Assembly (NCBI GenBank): GCA_015345905.1
Contig: JADDTR010000024.1
Location: 62,001 to 126,000, forward strand
DNA: 64,000 bases
Source: Aotearoamyces nothofagi
Lineage: Eukaryota; Ascomycota; Leotiomycetes; Leotiales; Tympanidaceae
Direction: 5' to 3'
In this document: positions 1 through 11,178 of the stretch, one piece after another
Numbering within the stretch: the first letter of the stretch is position 1
How the letters are laid out: each line of letters begins with the position of its first letter
Program-made: the position numbers and the translations under genes
The notes under the pieces: generated by a model
The model's database searches: none
The model's input: the letters and a program-made list of their open reading frames with translations, nothing else
What the model was told of the DNA's origin: nothing

Positions 1-883
1 AAGACAGTTTATCTCAATGGTATAATAGAAGTCGCTATTTGATATATTTACACTTCTTGTCTTTGACTAGGTATGTAAGGCTATAATAGAGCGTTCTAGA
101 AAAGAAGGGTAGTTATACTGTCTTCAGTGTGACTTAAATCTTAAGTGAGCTTGAGTTCTGTTCTGCTCCGTAGTACTACCGTACAATACGAAGATATAAA
201 CCAACAAAGGAAATCTCCCGCGGGTTCAAGGCACGGCTGAAATGACAATCTATAGAGATTCTACATCGCTCCATCGCACTGGAAATTCTTTTGATGGTTG
301 AAATTCGAGGATTGATAGAAGATTTCTCCATGATTCTCATATTCTGGAACGTATTAGCAACATCATGTACTCGAATGAAGACATTAAAACCATCAATTCA
401 CGTATGACGTCGCTTGAGGTTATGATTCCTCTCAACAATTTCAATTTAACAAAGAGATCCCAAAATTGTGATCCGTTCGATTATATTTGCGACACGCCGT
501 CATCCGTAGTCTTTATTCTATCCTTTGAGCTTGTTTCTTACCCCGCGCAATGTTTCAATTCTGCACTTCTGAAATGGAGGCAAATCGCGCATTCAGTTAT
601 CACTGCTCTTTGTAGCTAAATCATTGAATATGCCAGGTCTATCTCTTCTCACCTGGAGTGTCAGGGTGTTTCAACGGCAGTACAGTTTTTGATTAAGCCG
701 GGCTCTGATAATTCTAGAAGGTTGCTGATATTAGTAGACTCTTTCTTATGGAGTTCATAAAGCTTCATCTTGGCCCATTATAATCTGGACCACCGCTGAG
801 ATTTCGTCACGATATTGTTGCCTACGTTCAACAACCTTCCAGCGAAAAGTCGGAACTTCTTTCCCAGAGGCCACTCTCAATAC
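1..883. other. Intergenic, no gene seen
   Basis: I see no conserved protein here. Short open frames lack any recognisable domain and have unremarkable composition. The last part is probably the promoter and 5' leader of the gene starting near 884. A small upstream exon of that gene cannot be excluded, because its frame stays open upstream to about 815 without an ATG. Confidence 0.5.
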
Positions 884-1717
884 ATGAATAATTATGGCAG
901 GCGTGCGAGCTATTGCAATGATAACTCAGCGGCCTTGATCAACGGTTTCGAAGGACCCAATGTCATTCCATTTAGAGCCTCACAATACCGTCCATATAGG
1001 CCCGATCAATTCCAACCCAGTCGTCTAGGATTTAACGAACAGCCAAGAACGTTTGAGGAACTTCATACTGAGCGAGAATACCTCATCAACACCCTCCAGC
1101 ACGAAGATATCAAAGCCACAGAGTTGTTGAAGAGAATTTCCAAGCTTGAAGAGAGTCTCCATCGCGATCGCGTCCATCCGGCGAGGGGAAAGGTCAAAAG
1201 GACCATTGGATGGATGAAGAACCGCATAGGCGAGGCAACTAAGCAGGAGAAATCTATACTTGCACGACTCGGGCAAGTGACCTACGAGATCCAGAATAAG
1301 GAGAGATGGTACCGGGTATTGCATGAACGCCAGCAGCAAGAATCTAGATTCCGTCAGGGCTTTCAGCACTTGCAACTCGATGCGTCGTGTCCAGAATTCA
1401 CTCCTCGGTACAATAAACCATCTCAACACTTTGGACGCAATGATGGTGCTTACTTGCACGGACACTCACTGACAATGCCGATTCATGAGTCTGTGTCGGA
1501 ATTACCTGCACCTTTCGAGTATCAGCTGCAGACCTTTCTTCCGATCAGCAATACGCCGGTTCATGGGCATCCCCGATCAAGTTCGTTGGGCGATGTTACG
1601 CCTCCTTCCAAGGACAGGCGATTGAGTATGCCTGTTCTTCCTACGGGATGGACCGATAATAAGGAAGAGGATGGTCCGGAGTATCTCGGATATTTTATCA
1701 ACGGACCGGAGAACTAG
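884..1717 (+). CDS. Hypothetical coiled-coil protein
   Basis: I do not recognise this protein. From the ATG at 884 it has 277 residues. The same frame is open back to 815 but only with TTG codons, so I chose the first ATG; a spliced upstream exon is possible. The N-terminal third is rich in Asn, Arg, Tyr and Gln. The middle (roughly residues 60-170) is strongly charged, with heptad-like spacing (EELHTEREYLINTL, LLKRISKLEESL), and should form a coiled coil. The C-terminal third is Pro/Ser-rich and probably disordered. No signal peptide, membrane segment or catalytic motif is visible. The gene ends 123 bases from the convergent NECAP-like gene. Confidence 0.55.
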   Translation: MNNYGRRASYCNDNSAALINGFEGPNVIPFRASQYRPYRPDQFQPSRLGFNEQPRTFEELHTEREYLINTLQHEDIKATELLKRISKLEESLHRDRVHPARGKVKRTIGWMKNRIGEATKQEKSILARLGQVTYEIQNKERWYRVLHERQQQESRFRQGFQHLQLDASCPEFTPRYNKPSQHFGRNDGAYLHGHSLTMPIHESVSELPAPFEYQLQTFLPISNTPVHGHPRSSSLGDVTPPSKDRRLSMPVLPTGWTDNKEEDGPEYLGYFINGPEN

Positions 1718-1840
1718 ATGCCATAAATAAGTCTAGAGTGTTTATGATAGTTAAGAGATGGGTCTTGGTCTACGAATGCACTACATCAGAATAGCGCTAT
1801 AGAATAAATGAGATTGCCAACTAATATGAAGCCCAAATAC

Positions 1841-2629
1841 TTATTGAAATTCGCCAAATTCTCCGTCGTCAAATCCCAAATCCTCTATTGATCCCGGCGC
1901 CGGCGCCGTAATTGTTTGGCTTAGTCTCTTCTGTGCCTTGACTTCCTGCGCACTTGGTGGAGGCGGCAAGAATACACCTCCTCCAGGGCCCGGTGGTGGT
2001 GGTAATGAGAATCCTCCTATATTTGTCTCACCAATCTTCGTCACACTTCTTCTTCCCTTCCCTTTACCTCCGATATTTACAGTGATTGTTTGGCCCTCCT
2101 TTAAGCTAAAGTCCTTCTTCTCAGCTATCTTCTCCTTCTTCTCGGACCTCTTTCCTCCACCGGGAGCTCCGATCTCAAGTCCTAGTGTCTTTCGAACCTC
2201 CTGCAGCGCAACACTGAAATCGAATGCTTCAGACCTTTCTTCGAAGCCAATTCCAAGGACCGCCTTCCTACCACCCTCGCCCTGGACTCGTACCGCAAAG
2301 AATCTCGACGAATCTAGAACCTGTTCTACCACCGTGCTAGATATATACGGGGCAGCAGCAAACAGGTCACCGGTCTTAGGGTCTTCGAGAAGGATATCTG
2401 TCTTCACTGTTTCAGAGTCTTTGGTTGGGATGGCAGTTTCGAGGATTCGTAACCTCGCTGTGAAGATTTGACGCGCGTTATTATTTTCAGTCCATGATGC
2501 AGCAACGTAGCCTTTTGTGCTGGTGAGCGGTGGAATGTTGTAGACGTGCACGGCAGGAGATATGAAGAGGATACGTTGAATGGCATCTGCGGGGAGAGGT
2601 TGACCGGTCGCCGGGTCAATTGTTTCCAT
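1841..2629 (-). CDS. NECAP-like adaptin-ear-binding coat protein
   Basis: A 262-residue single-exon protein matching the NECAP (DUF1681) family, clathrin-coat accessory proteins that bind AP adaptor appendages during endocytosis. The N-terminal half is the PH-like PHear domain: IQRILFISPAVHVYNIPP opens it, with the typical YVAASW and a later FFAVRVQGEGGRKAVLGIGF segment before about residue 150. The second half is low complexity, with a Lys/Glu-rich stretch, a Gly/Lys basic patch and the proline clusters LPPPPGPGGG and LPPPPS. The acidic aromatic tail DDGEFGEFQ resembles short ear-binding peptides. Length agrees with the family (about 260-280). The ATG at 2629 fits the usual N-terminus. It is divergent from the eIF2B-alpha gene. 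Confidence 0.9.
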   Translation of the reverse strand: METIDPATGQPLPADAIQRILFISPAVHVYNIPPLTSTKGYVAASWTENNNARQIFTARLRILETAIPTKDSETVKTDILLEDPKTGDLFAAAPYISSTVVEQVLDSSRFFAVRVQGEGGRKAVLGIGFEERSEAFDFSVALQEVRKTLGLEIGAPGGGKRSEKKEKIAEKKDFSLKEGQTITVNIGGKGKGRRSVTKIGETNIGGFSLPPPPGPGGGVFLPPPPSAQEVKAQKRLSQTITAPAPGSIEDLGFDDGEFGEFQ

Positions 2630-2991
2630 GGCTTCGTATATGGCGATGGTCTTTGTTGAGACTGGAGCTATTTGTTTGTCGATATCATTGCTAACGCGAC
2701 AACCTCATGACTGTATATAACAGAAACAATTGAGCTGTGAATATGTTGAGAAGTTGCCAATTGCGGCTCATCGATAGGAACGTGGGGTCGCAGGACCGAC
2801 CCCTTGACGGCCGCTAGTGCGATCTCGAGTAATAATAAGATCGAGTTGACAGATCAGCGAAGTCATGTGATATTCCGACAAGGATCCTTAATTTGTGACT
2901 TCATCGTCAGGTTCTATATCTCCAAGTCCCCGCCTTCGCAGCTTCTTCCCTCTCCGCCCATTCATACATCTCAAGTATCGATTCTGGCATC
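2630..2991. promoter_or_regulatory. Divergent promoter region, NECAP-like / eIF2B-alpha
   Basis: 362 bases separate the two divergent start codons, so both promoters must lie here or extend into the leaders. There is a pyrimidine-rich stretch (ccttcgcagcttcttccctc) just upstream of the eIF2B-alpha ATG, common in ascomycete leaders. I see no specific operator. Confidence 0.5.
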
Positions 2992-4368
2992 ATGGCGGAC
3001 AACATCGCTGAAGGCTCTTCAGGTACTGTCTCCCAATTTAACTTTCCCGTCAGCCTCCTAGTGCGCCTCTAACCTCAGCCTTGTAACTAAGGGAATAATC
3101 GTACTGACTCAAAATTCCAGCGACAATATCGAGGCCTTTTACTCCGCCAGATCAAATCAGCACCACTCCCCCTCCACTCATAGGACATCCCCCAGCCATC
3201 GAAAGAATGGCAACAGTTGGCAATGTCCCAGTTTCGAAGAATTCAAAACCCTTCGAGTAAGATACATCCGATTTGCGCGACAATTTATGGTAGCTAATAT
3301 GAGCGCGCTGCAGCATTGTCGAGACATACCATCGCCTCTTACGAGAAGATCCCGAGATTACTATGCCCATAGCAGCTATTGAATCCCTCATCTTGCTCCT
3401 TCACCACTCCAATGCTACCACCGTCTTCGAGACTCTCGACCTTCTAGCTGCCCAATCCGCATACCTCAAATCTAAAATCCGAAACCCTATCTCCTTATCA
3501 GCTGGCACAGATCTTTTCCAGCGATACATGATCTCATCTCTCAAAACAAGCGGCGAGAGTAATTTTGAAACCGTTAGACAACATCTGTTGACGAACGGAA
3601 GACTATTCGTGAGCCGTGCGAAGGCGAGCAGAGAGCGCATTGCAGGCTATGGACGGCATTTCGTCAGAGATGGATGCACGGTTCTTACACATGGGGGCAG
3701 TCGAGTTGTTGGGACATTATTAAAGAAGGCGGCGGAAGCAAGCGCAAGTGGCGGAAGTGTACGGTTCAAGGTCATATACGTCATGAACGAAGCAAGGACA
3801 GCAGAGAGCAGAAAGGTTGTTACGAGCTTAAGAGCCAAAGGCGTGCCGGTTGCGACAATATCCGAAGGTGCAGTGGGATATGCTATGGGAAAGGTAGATC
3901 TGGTTATTATGGGCGCAGAAGGTGTAGTTGAGAATGGAGGAATTATTTCACGGCTAGGGACATACCAGATTGGGCTGTTAGCAAAGGCAGCTGGCAAGCC
4001 GTTTTACGTTGTGGCTGAGAGTCATAAGTTTGTCAGGTTATATCCGTTAGGACAGTACGACCTGCCGATTGAGCAGAAGATTATAATTTTTAAGACGAAG
4101 GGCGAGGATTTAGATGAGCCCGAGTTTATTTCGAGGACGCCGGTGGAGGAGAAGTCGGACTATTTCCCAACTGAAAAGACGCTGATTGATACACTGTTGC
4201 CAAAAAGTGCTATCGATGCAGTCGATTATACAGTAAGTCTTTCTCGGTCGATGTATCAGACTATGCTAACCCTTCTAGCCTCCACACCTCATCTCGGCAC
4301 TCATCACGGAATCAGGAGTCTTGACACCCAGTGCGGTCAGCGAAGAGTTGATTAGTGTGTATTTCTGA
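2992..4368 (+). CDS. GCN3: Translation initiation factor eIF2B subunit alpha
   Basis: Four exons (2992-3022, 3121-3256, 3314-4232, 4279-4368), 1176 coding bases, 391 residues. eIF2B is the guanine-nucleotide exchange factor for eIF2. The alpha subunit mediates inhibition by phosphorylated eIF2 in amino-acid starvation (general control). The splices give the family's opening helix (DIVETYHRLLREDPEITMPI), then the Rossmann-like core with VLTHGGSRVV, FKVIYVMNEARTAESRK, VDLVIMGAEGVVENGGI and FYVVAESHKFVR. The last exon supplies the conserved C-terminus ALITESGVLTPSAVSEELIS. All splice sites are GT-AG. The first 50 or so residues are Pro/Thr-rich and longer than in yeast or human (about 305 residues). 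First-exon choice is the least certain part. Confidence 0.93.
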
Positions 4369-4888
4369 AGATCCCTGTTGACGAGATTTTATTGGCGACG
4401 AGGTCCTAGAACCTACCAACGATAGACTAGGAGGTGCAGTAATTGTCTAGTAGGGGGGTCCGAATCATAGGGGATCCGGAGCCCGAAATTATATCAGAGT
4501 CATGGCCCGAAAGGCATCTGATTGAGCTATAGATGAAGCTAGCCAGACAGTCTATTTATGGCTGGAGCTCTATATCAAACTATGCCGTCGGAGGTCTTGG
4601 CACGTATGTTTGTAAGATAGATAGCCTATCAACAACACAAAGATTCATATACATAATATAGCTGAATCGAGTGCACGCTGCAGAAATGATAGCATATCTT
4701 GGATAGTCGGAGTGCTCGTTGAATGTGTACTGGGCTCTTCTCGTAAATGACCGCATATGAATTTATGGTTGCCTTACGGCCTCATAAACCATGTAGCCTG
4801 GCTTGGGCTATGATGTGGCAGCGCCGAGCACCTGCTTAAGCAATATCACGTGCCCTCCTCGGGGTGGGGGTAGAGACAATACACAGAG
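4369..4888. other. Intergenic, 3' region of eIF2B-alpha and RWD-gene promoter
   Basis: 520 bases with no open frame of note. It should hold the eIF2B-alpha 3' end and the promoter of the following same-strand gene. GC content rises sharply near 4800 as the RWD gene begins. Confidence 0.5.
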
Positions 4889-5760
4889 ATGGCTGCGGAG
4901 ACGTACCCCCTACCAAGAGACATGATCGAGTCGCAGCTCTCCACGATCGATCTCCTGTCGTCCATGTATCCGGACGAGCTCGACATCCCCAGCCCAACAG
5001 CGGAGTCCATCGAGAAGCTGAGAGCCTGGTGCGGCCAGACCGCCGGCGAGCCGTCCCCGAGCCAGCGCCTCGGAGCCTGTTCTTTGCCGTCAGCCTGCCG
5101 GTTGGCGAGGGGGGATCCCGCACCGTCCAGCTCAGCATCGCAGTTCCGCTGCGCTCGAAGGTGGCAGAACCCTCCGAGGCGCCGCCTTTGGGGTATGTGC
5201 TGAGACAGCCGTCGTGGCTCTCAAAGGCCGAGCTGGCCGACCTGGCCGCGGAGCTGCCGCAAGGCGATATCTTCGTCGCCTTTGAGTATTTGCAGTGCGA
5301 GGGCCCACGCTTCCTCAAGCCAGCAGGAGCGCTGCAGGATCCGTCCGCAGACAGGAGTGCGGGCCCTCTCGTCCGCGTCTGGTTCTACTTCCCGTCCCTG
5401 TCGACCAGGGCGAAGCGCGACGATCTCGTGAACCAGGCGCCGAGATATGGCCTGACGGGCTTTGTGCTGGCAGGGAAACCGGGCGTCCTCTGTCTGGAAG
5501 GTACGCTATCTGACATAGACGGCTATATGAAATACATCAAGACGGAAAGCTGGGGAGACATCCCGAGCTACCAGAAGAAGGTTAGCGAGCGGTACAGGGA
5601 GGAGTCGGATGTCGAGAGGAGGTTCGACGGGATGCAGGAGATCACGAATAGTTTGGGCGAAATGGGTGGTGCGAGGGCTAATCGTGGAGATATGCAAGCT
5701 TTAGAGGCCTGGCTGACGCAGAAGGGGCTAGGAGAGGCGTTTGAGAGGGTTCTCTTCTGA
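4889..5760 (+). CDS. RWD-domain protein with DUF1115 (RWDD2-like)
   Basis: The start MAAETYPLPRDMIESQLSTI continues into LLSSMYPDE, an RWD-domain N-terminus. The conserved remainder (LFFAVSLPVGEGG, RTVQLSIAVPL, PQGDIFVAFEYLQ, VRVWFYFPSLST, GFVLAGKPGVLCLEG, the last part DUF1115) lies in a different frame. A 47-base GT-AG intron at 5029-5075 restores one frame: 825 coding bases, 274 residues, close to animal RWDD2 (about 290). The proposed junction reads KLRACLFFAVS. The intron is GC-rich and has no clear branch site, so a frameshift or an assembly error is the alternative. RWDD2 proteins have no settled function; the RWD fold is used for protein-protein contacts. GC content is well above that of the neighbours. 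Confidence 0.75.
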
Positions 5761-6639
5761 TACATATAATACAACGCTACGAGCCTCGTAGAGGTATTGG
5801 ATATTGGGTGACTTGATACGCATACTGTACTAGAAGCTCCCTAATCTGATCAGAACATCATATCTAAAACTCCGACGACGCGTCTCGAGCATCCGGTTCC
5901 GTCTAGTAATGTCGGCAGGACTATAAGCAGCTCAATTATCGTGGAAGAAGTAGACATAGAGCGTTCTTCACTATATCAGATTATAATCAAGACTTCGCTG
6001 AGCTGTCTGGATTTAATCCTCATACCGCGCCGATATGTAACGAGCCGGATTCTGAGGTTTGGTTCGAGCGGGGGAGTGTAGAGTTGCCTCAACCAGCAGA
6101 GCTTACTCATAGCTTAGAAGCCCTTAATCCCGGTTGATATTGTTGACAGAAGGACGCATCACTGGAGGTTAGCCCATCGTACCTCGACATCTGCACAGCC
6201 CAGTTGATACAGCCTCGCGGTCAGCCACCAAGGCGGATCGCAAAAGCGATGGAACACCTATCAAGCGGACCGAGAATACATTACAATTAGCACGTTGGTA
6301 AAATAACAACGAATTCATTGAAGAGGTAAAAAATTCGCATTCTAATAGATGTGCTTCTTCTCAATGGGCCTTGCACATATCAGAGATATTGGGAAGACGT
6401 CAAGGCTCCAGGCTACGATTTGAGAGGTATAAGTTCTTCTAGCCATCGTACGCGTGCCGACAATCCTGCAAACCGCAGAAAACATCAAGTATTCAGACAT
6501 TCGAGAACCCTGTTCGAGACAATGTCATTCGGGGAAAGGGGCGGTCGTTTACCAGTCGAGGGTTGGTTTTCCAAGCCTTGGCGTTATTCTGCAGCTGGGC
6601 GTTATTTTCCATTACCGTCTTTCTCGAGAGCCGGGTAAT
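5761..6639. other. Intergenic, no gene seen
   Basis: About 880 bases with stops in all frames and no protein resembling a known family. It starts in the 3' region of the RWD gene and grades into the simple-repeat belt that follows. I see no RNA gene. Confidence 0.45.
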
Positions 6640-9241
6640 GGACTCGCAGCGCGGCCTGGCGAGCAGGGAAGGAGAGGAAGGAGGAAGGAGGAAGGAGGAA
6701 GGAGGAAGGAGGAAGAAAAGATCCGACGAGGGTCGTAGTAGCAGTAGTAGTAGCAGCGCGCGCGGCAGTAGCACGTGCCGCGCCTCTCCTCGAGGCATCT
6801 CACTGTGGCAGTGCAGTCATCCCCCGCAGCCGCTCTCTTCTCGTCTGTTACTTCTCGCCGGCGTGAGCGCCCGCAATGGATCTTTCGATTCCTGGCTGGC
6901 TGGCTGGCAGGCAGCAGCGAGTCTAGTGACAATGAGTCACGTGACCAGAACTAGGCTGGATCTCGAGGGGGAGCAGGGCTGTGAGAATGTGCATCGCGAC
7001 TCGGGACCTGGATCCGGAGGGGCGGTGAAGGGAAGGGAAGAGAAGAGAAGAGAGGATGATGGTGCGATAAGAGGTGAGCAGGATCAGGGCAAGATGCAAT
7101 CAACGAAAGCCTCCTCTACTTCTACTCCTGCCAGCGCAGCGGTTAGGTGACAGGTCAGTCCGGCTGTTCACATTGAGCATCGCGATCTCTGCTCTTCCAC
7201 GTTGCCTTCTGGAGGTCGGGCTGGGTGGTTGGTTGGCTGCGGCGGCTTGAGGCGGGTCGGGGATGGGGGAGCGTCGAAACCGGACAGGATGTTGTACAAC
7301 AGGGGGGGGAGAGGAAAGGGAGATGCGCGATGAGGTCGTGGAGGTGCAGGGTGGGGCTGGGAGTGGCTGGGGCTGGAAAGGGGATCCTGGAGGTCAGGAG
7401 AGGGTTGTTTGTGTGGATGTGTGAAGCGGGTGGATATATAACTGTTCGCTATACCGCCGTGTCAGAGTGCACGACGTCACTCCCCTTGCAGACGGTCGGT
7501 CGGTGGGAGTAGGAGTAGGAGTGGAAGTGGAAGCACAACTGGAAGCACAACTGTATAGGATATAGTGATTCTCGTACAGTTTGCAGCTGCAGCATACCCT
7601 CTCTCTCTGCATCCATCCTGTCCTGTCCCTGGCAGAGTCGAGTCTATGCTGCTGTGCTGCTGTAGGAAACCAAATGTCAACAGCCGAAGCGCCAAGTCTG
7701 ACAGCGCGGCCAGAACAGACACAATGTCGTTGCGGCCTGGGCGCCAAGACACTTGGAAACAGCGGACAAGCTTCAGCGCCAGAGGGCCAAGAGGGCCAAG
7801 AGGGCCCAGCAGAAGCTTCAAGAGGCTTGATTGCACACGGCGGATGATGCTCTGCTACAGCACAGTACTATCTACTGCTCCCCTCCTCCAGCCGCAGCTT
7901 GGAAACGCGACCGGGTGGAGTGGAGTGGAGTAAAGTTAAGTGAAGTTGAAGCTATACAGCAGCAACAGAGATGTACAGCGACGCATGTTTTAAATTACAA
8001 GGGCGGGCGGTAGGTAGATGGGCGCAATCTCTCGCTGAGACATCGTGCCCAGCAGCCGGTAAATCATCACGGCGGCAGGCTGGCTGGCCGGCCGCGTCAG
8101 AGAGGGAGCCACTTTCACTTTGGGCACTGGAGATTGTACATGGAGGGTTGGACAGCGTGTACAGTACAGTGCAGTGCAGGGCAGTAGGGAGAGGGAGAGA
8201 GGGAGAGGGAGAGAGGGAGCAGCGACAGAAACAGGAACAGGACAGTGCCCGCAGTGACCTCAGCGGGTGGGTCGCAGGGTCTTTTATCGTGCAGACAAGT
8301 GGAGTGGCGCCGGGAGTGGCATTGGTGACATTAGTGGCATTAGGGGACATTAGTGGACATGAGTTAGTGGACAGTAGTGACATTACAGTCGTGGCTGTAG
8401 CGATGTAGCGGCTGTACAGTAGCGACTGTACAGTGGCTGTACTGTACGGTCTCTGTAGACGGCAGCAACATTAGTGACTGACTGCCCTGGACTGGCTCGC
8501 GGACGGCGACTGATTCCCCGCCGGGGCTGTGCAGGAGGCGCAGATGCCGCGTCTCGGGCTCTCTCTACAGCACAGTCCAGTCGGGCTCTAGGGCTCTTGG
8601 GCTCTTGGGCTCTAGGGCTGGCGGGTTCCAGGGTTCCAGGGGCTCAGCAGCTCAGCAGCTCTGCAGGCTTGCCGCTGCGCAGGTTTAGGGTGACTAGGGT
8701 ACGGTGTACGGACTTACAGTACAGTACCCTACGGCCGCTACCCTGTACTCCGCCTCTGAGCTGTCACTACCGCTGCCGCTGCCTCCCTCCTGTGCTTGTA
8801 CACGCCCCGCGACCGCCAGCAGTGCTTCGCCGTAGTATATACGGCACTGCAAGCGCCACAACAACTTCTTGTTTTCCCTCCCATTCACTCACCCAGCACC
8901 CACTGCCCTGCCCTGCCCTGCCCTGCCTGCAATCTCTTTCTTTCAGCTTCCTTTCTGACTCTACATCCCAAACAGAATACAGTACTTGCCATTGCATCGG
9001 CGCAGCCCGTGAATTGATCAGAGCCGCGAATTACGACAAAGAGCCTACAAGCCACAAGGCCTCATCTCGTCGCCTATCTGTCGACGTCAACCTCGCCTTC
9101 GTTCAGCCCCCAACTCACCTTTTCACCCATACGCCTGCAGCTGTTCCCGGTAATCAACACCCTCGCCATCGGTCGCATTGAGGCTGAAAGTGCTGCCTTG
9201 AGCCTGCCAGAGTCCGTGTTACATGAAGCGGAGGAAACGCA
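6640..9241. repeat. Belt of simple and short tandem repeats upstream of the Ca2+/H+ exchanger
   Basis: About 2.6 kb in which most of the sequence is short tandem or cryptic repeat: ggaagga units near 6672-6715, agtagc near 6735-6760, ggct near 6893-6910, gggaagagaa near 7028-7055, aggagt/ggaagt near 7507-7550, a nine-base agagggcca triplet near 7777-7806, ggagt near 7917-7930, gggaga near 8190-8220, degenerate ggacattagt near 8310-8390, gggctct near 8586-8625 and ccctg near 8905-8930. Open frames here (for example 8474-9181) are made of these repeats, have no family match and are probably not genes. The last few hundred bases are C/T-rich and should be the promoter and leader of the exchanger gene. 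Confidence 0.7.
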
Positions 9242-11178
9242 ATGGGTTCTGAAGGAAGCGCGATGGGTTCCTTCAACATACGTGAGTTGGATCGGCCTGG
9301 CTCTGGTCGGAGGATGCTAACATGCTTGCGCTAGACAAGATGAAGAGCGCGGCGCGACGAGAGGCATGGTCAGATAGGAACGGGTGGAACATCTTTCGGA
9401 GGTGGAAGATCAGTGGTGGCAGGGATAGAGGGCCCAATGCGACGCAGGATCTGGAGGGCGAAGGCGACATCACAAGGACGCCGACGGAGCAGGCACAAGA
9501 TGGAGCGTATGGGGGATCAAACGATGGCGTCTCGCCCACGACCGCCGGGGCTGCGAGAACATCCAGGGAGAGCGAGAAGCATGTCATGTCCGGCGCAGGA
9601 GGGCGCGACGTTGGCGGAGAGAAGCCCGTGTCGAGTGAGGATACGGTGATTGAGTCGCAATCGAGCCAGCGACCGGTCAGCGCAGAGCAGACTGCTCGTC
9701 AAAGATTCCTGGGGAGGTTCCATCGAAATGCCGAGGGCAATAGCGAGGCCTCAGAGTCAGCGGAGAAGACTGCAACTGGCCTGTCGAAGAAGTCGTCGAG
9801 GAAGTCGTTGAAGCACAAGAAGTTTACCGTGCGGAATCAGATCCAGGCAACGCTGTTCAACTCTTGGCTGAATGTCCTTCTCCTCGCCGCGCCCGTTGGA
9901 ATAGCACTCCATTTCACGAGCGTTCCATCCGTGGCCATCTTCGTCGTCAACTTTGTCGCAATCATCCCATTGGCAGCTCTCCTGTCGTATGCCACGGAGG
10001 AGATTGCTCTCCGCGTTGGAGAGACCCTCGGTGGACTCCTCAACGCCAGTTTCGGGTTCGCATATCCTTCCCTTTATGACAGAACATCGCTAACTCGGTT
10101 AGGAATGCCGTTGAACTGATTGTTGCCATTATTGCTCTCCTGAAGGACGAGGTTCTCATTGTCAAAACCTCCCTTATCGGTAGTATCCTGTCCAACCTGC
10201 TCCTTGTCATGGGCATGTGCTTCTTCTTCGGTGGGCTGCATCGAACAGAGCAGTTCTTCAACACGACCGCTGCTACAACCGCAGCCAGTCTCCTAGCACT
10301 TGCCATTGCCAGCGTCATCATTCCTACCACCTTCGACTTGTATACTGACACCACTGATGTGCCGATCGCCGCCATCTCGCGCGGTACCTCTGTCATCCTG
10401 CTTGTCGTCTACGGGTGCTACCTCTACTTCCAGCTCAAGACCCACGCTGCTATGTATAACGAAGAGAGCCAGAAGGTTGCCAAGAGACCTCGCAAGAATA
10501 GAGTTCCGCCGGGAGCCATTGCGAAGACGCTGGCAGCAGCTGGAGGTGTCGGAGCAGCCCAGGGCAGAACTCACGACGCAGAGAAGGATCGGCCACCACA
10601 CGATGAGATTATGAATCCAAATGCATACGAGGATGCCGACGACGAGGCAGACGAGCCGCAACTTCATATCTGGGTTGCCGTGTTCCTCCTGGCTGCGTCG
10701 ACTACCGTTGTTGCTGTCTGCGCGGAATTCTTGGTCAGCAGCATCGACGATCTGACGGCGACTGGGAATATCTCTACCGAGTTTGTCGGCCTCATCTTAC
10801 TTCCTATCGTGGGCAACGCCGCAGAGCACGTGACTTCCGTAACCTGTGCAGTCCGCGACAAAATGGATCTGGCTATTGGTATTGCCGTTGGTTCGAGTAT
10901 GCAGATAGCCCTACTGGTTATCCCATTATCGGTAATTCTTGGTTGGATCCTTGGAAAAGACGACATGAACCTCAGCTTTGATGGATTCCAGGTTGCCGTG
11001 CTGTTCGTTTCGGTACTGCTCGTCAACTATCTGATAGGCGATGGCAAATCACATTGGTTGGAAGGCGTACTGCTTCAGTGCCTGTACGTGATTATTGCCG
11101 TCACGTAAGTCTATCAATCAAACTCGCTGATGAAGGAAGTCTGCTGACATGTATAGTGCCTGGTTCTACCCCTCATAG
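9242..11178 (+). CDS. VCX1: Vacuolar Ca2+/H+ exchanger (CAX family)
   Basis: Four exons (9242-9281, 9335-10055, 10103-11104, 11157-11178), 594 residues. CAX proteins move cytosolic Ca2+ into the vacuole in exchange for protons. Residues 1-170 are a hydrophilic, Ser/Glu-rich cytosolic region. The membrane part follows with about eleven hydrophobic segments. Both cation-binding repeats are present: GNAVELIVAIIALLKDE (restored by splicing at 10055/10103) and GNAAEHVTSVTCAVRDKMD. Between the two halves is an acidic loop (DADDEADEPQ), as in the family. The first intron has a good branch site (tgctaacat); the second has an atypical donor (gttcgc). The tail AWFYPS comes from a tiny last exon. The symbol is by similarity to the yeast gene; paralogues are common in fungi. 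Confidence 0.92.

Noticed and set aside
6055-6085. tRNA B-box-like ggttcgag
   Set aside because: No matching A box, acceptor stem or anticodon arm around it.
6563-7150. 195-codon open frame with Glu/Gly/Arg/Ser runs
   Set aside because: Its length comes from GGA/GAA slippage tracts that keep all purine frames open; no conserved segment.
8474-9181. 235-codon open frame upstream of the exchanger
   Set aside because: It is built from the local repeats (gggctct, ccctg and others), has no family features and overlaps equally open frames on the other strand.
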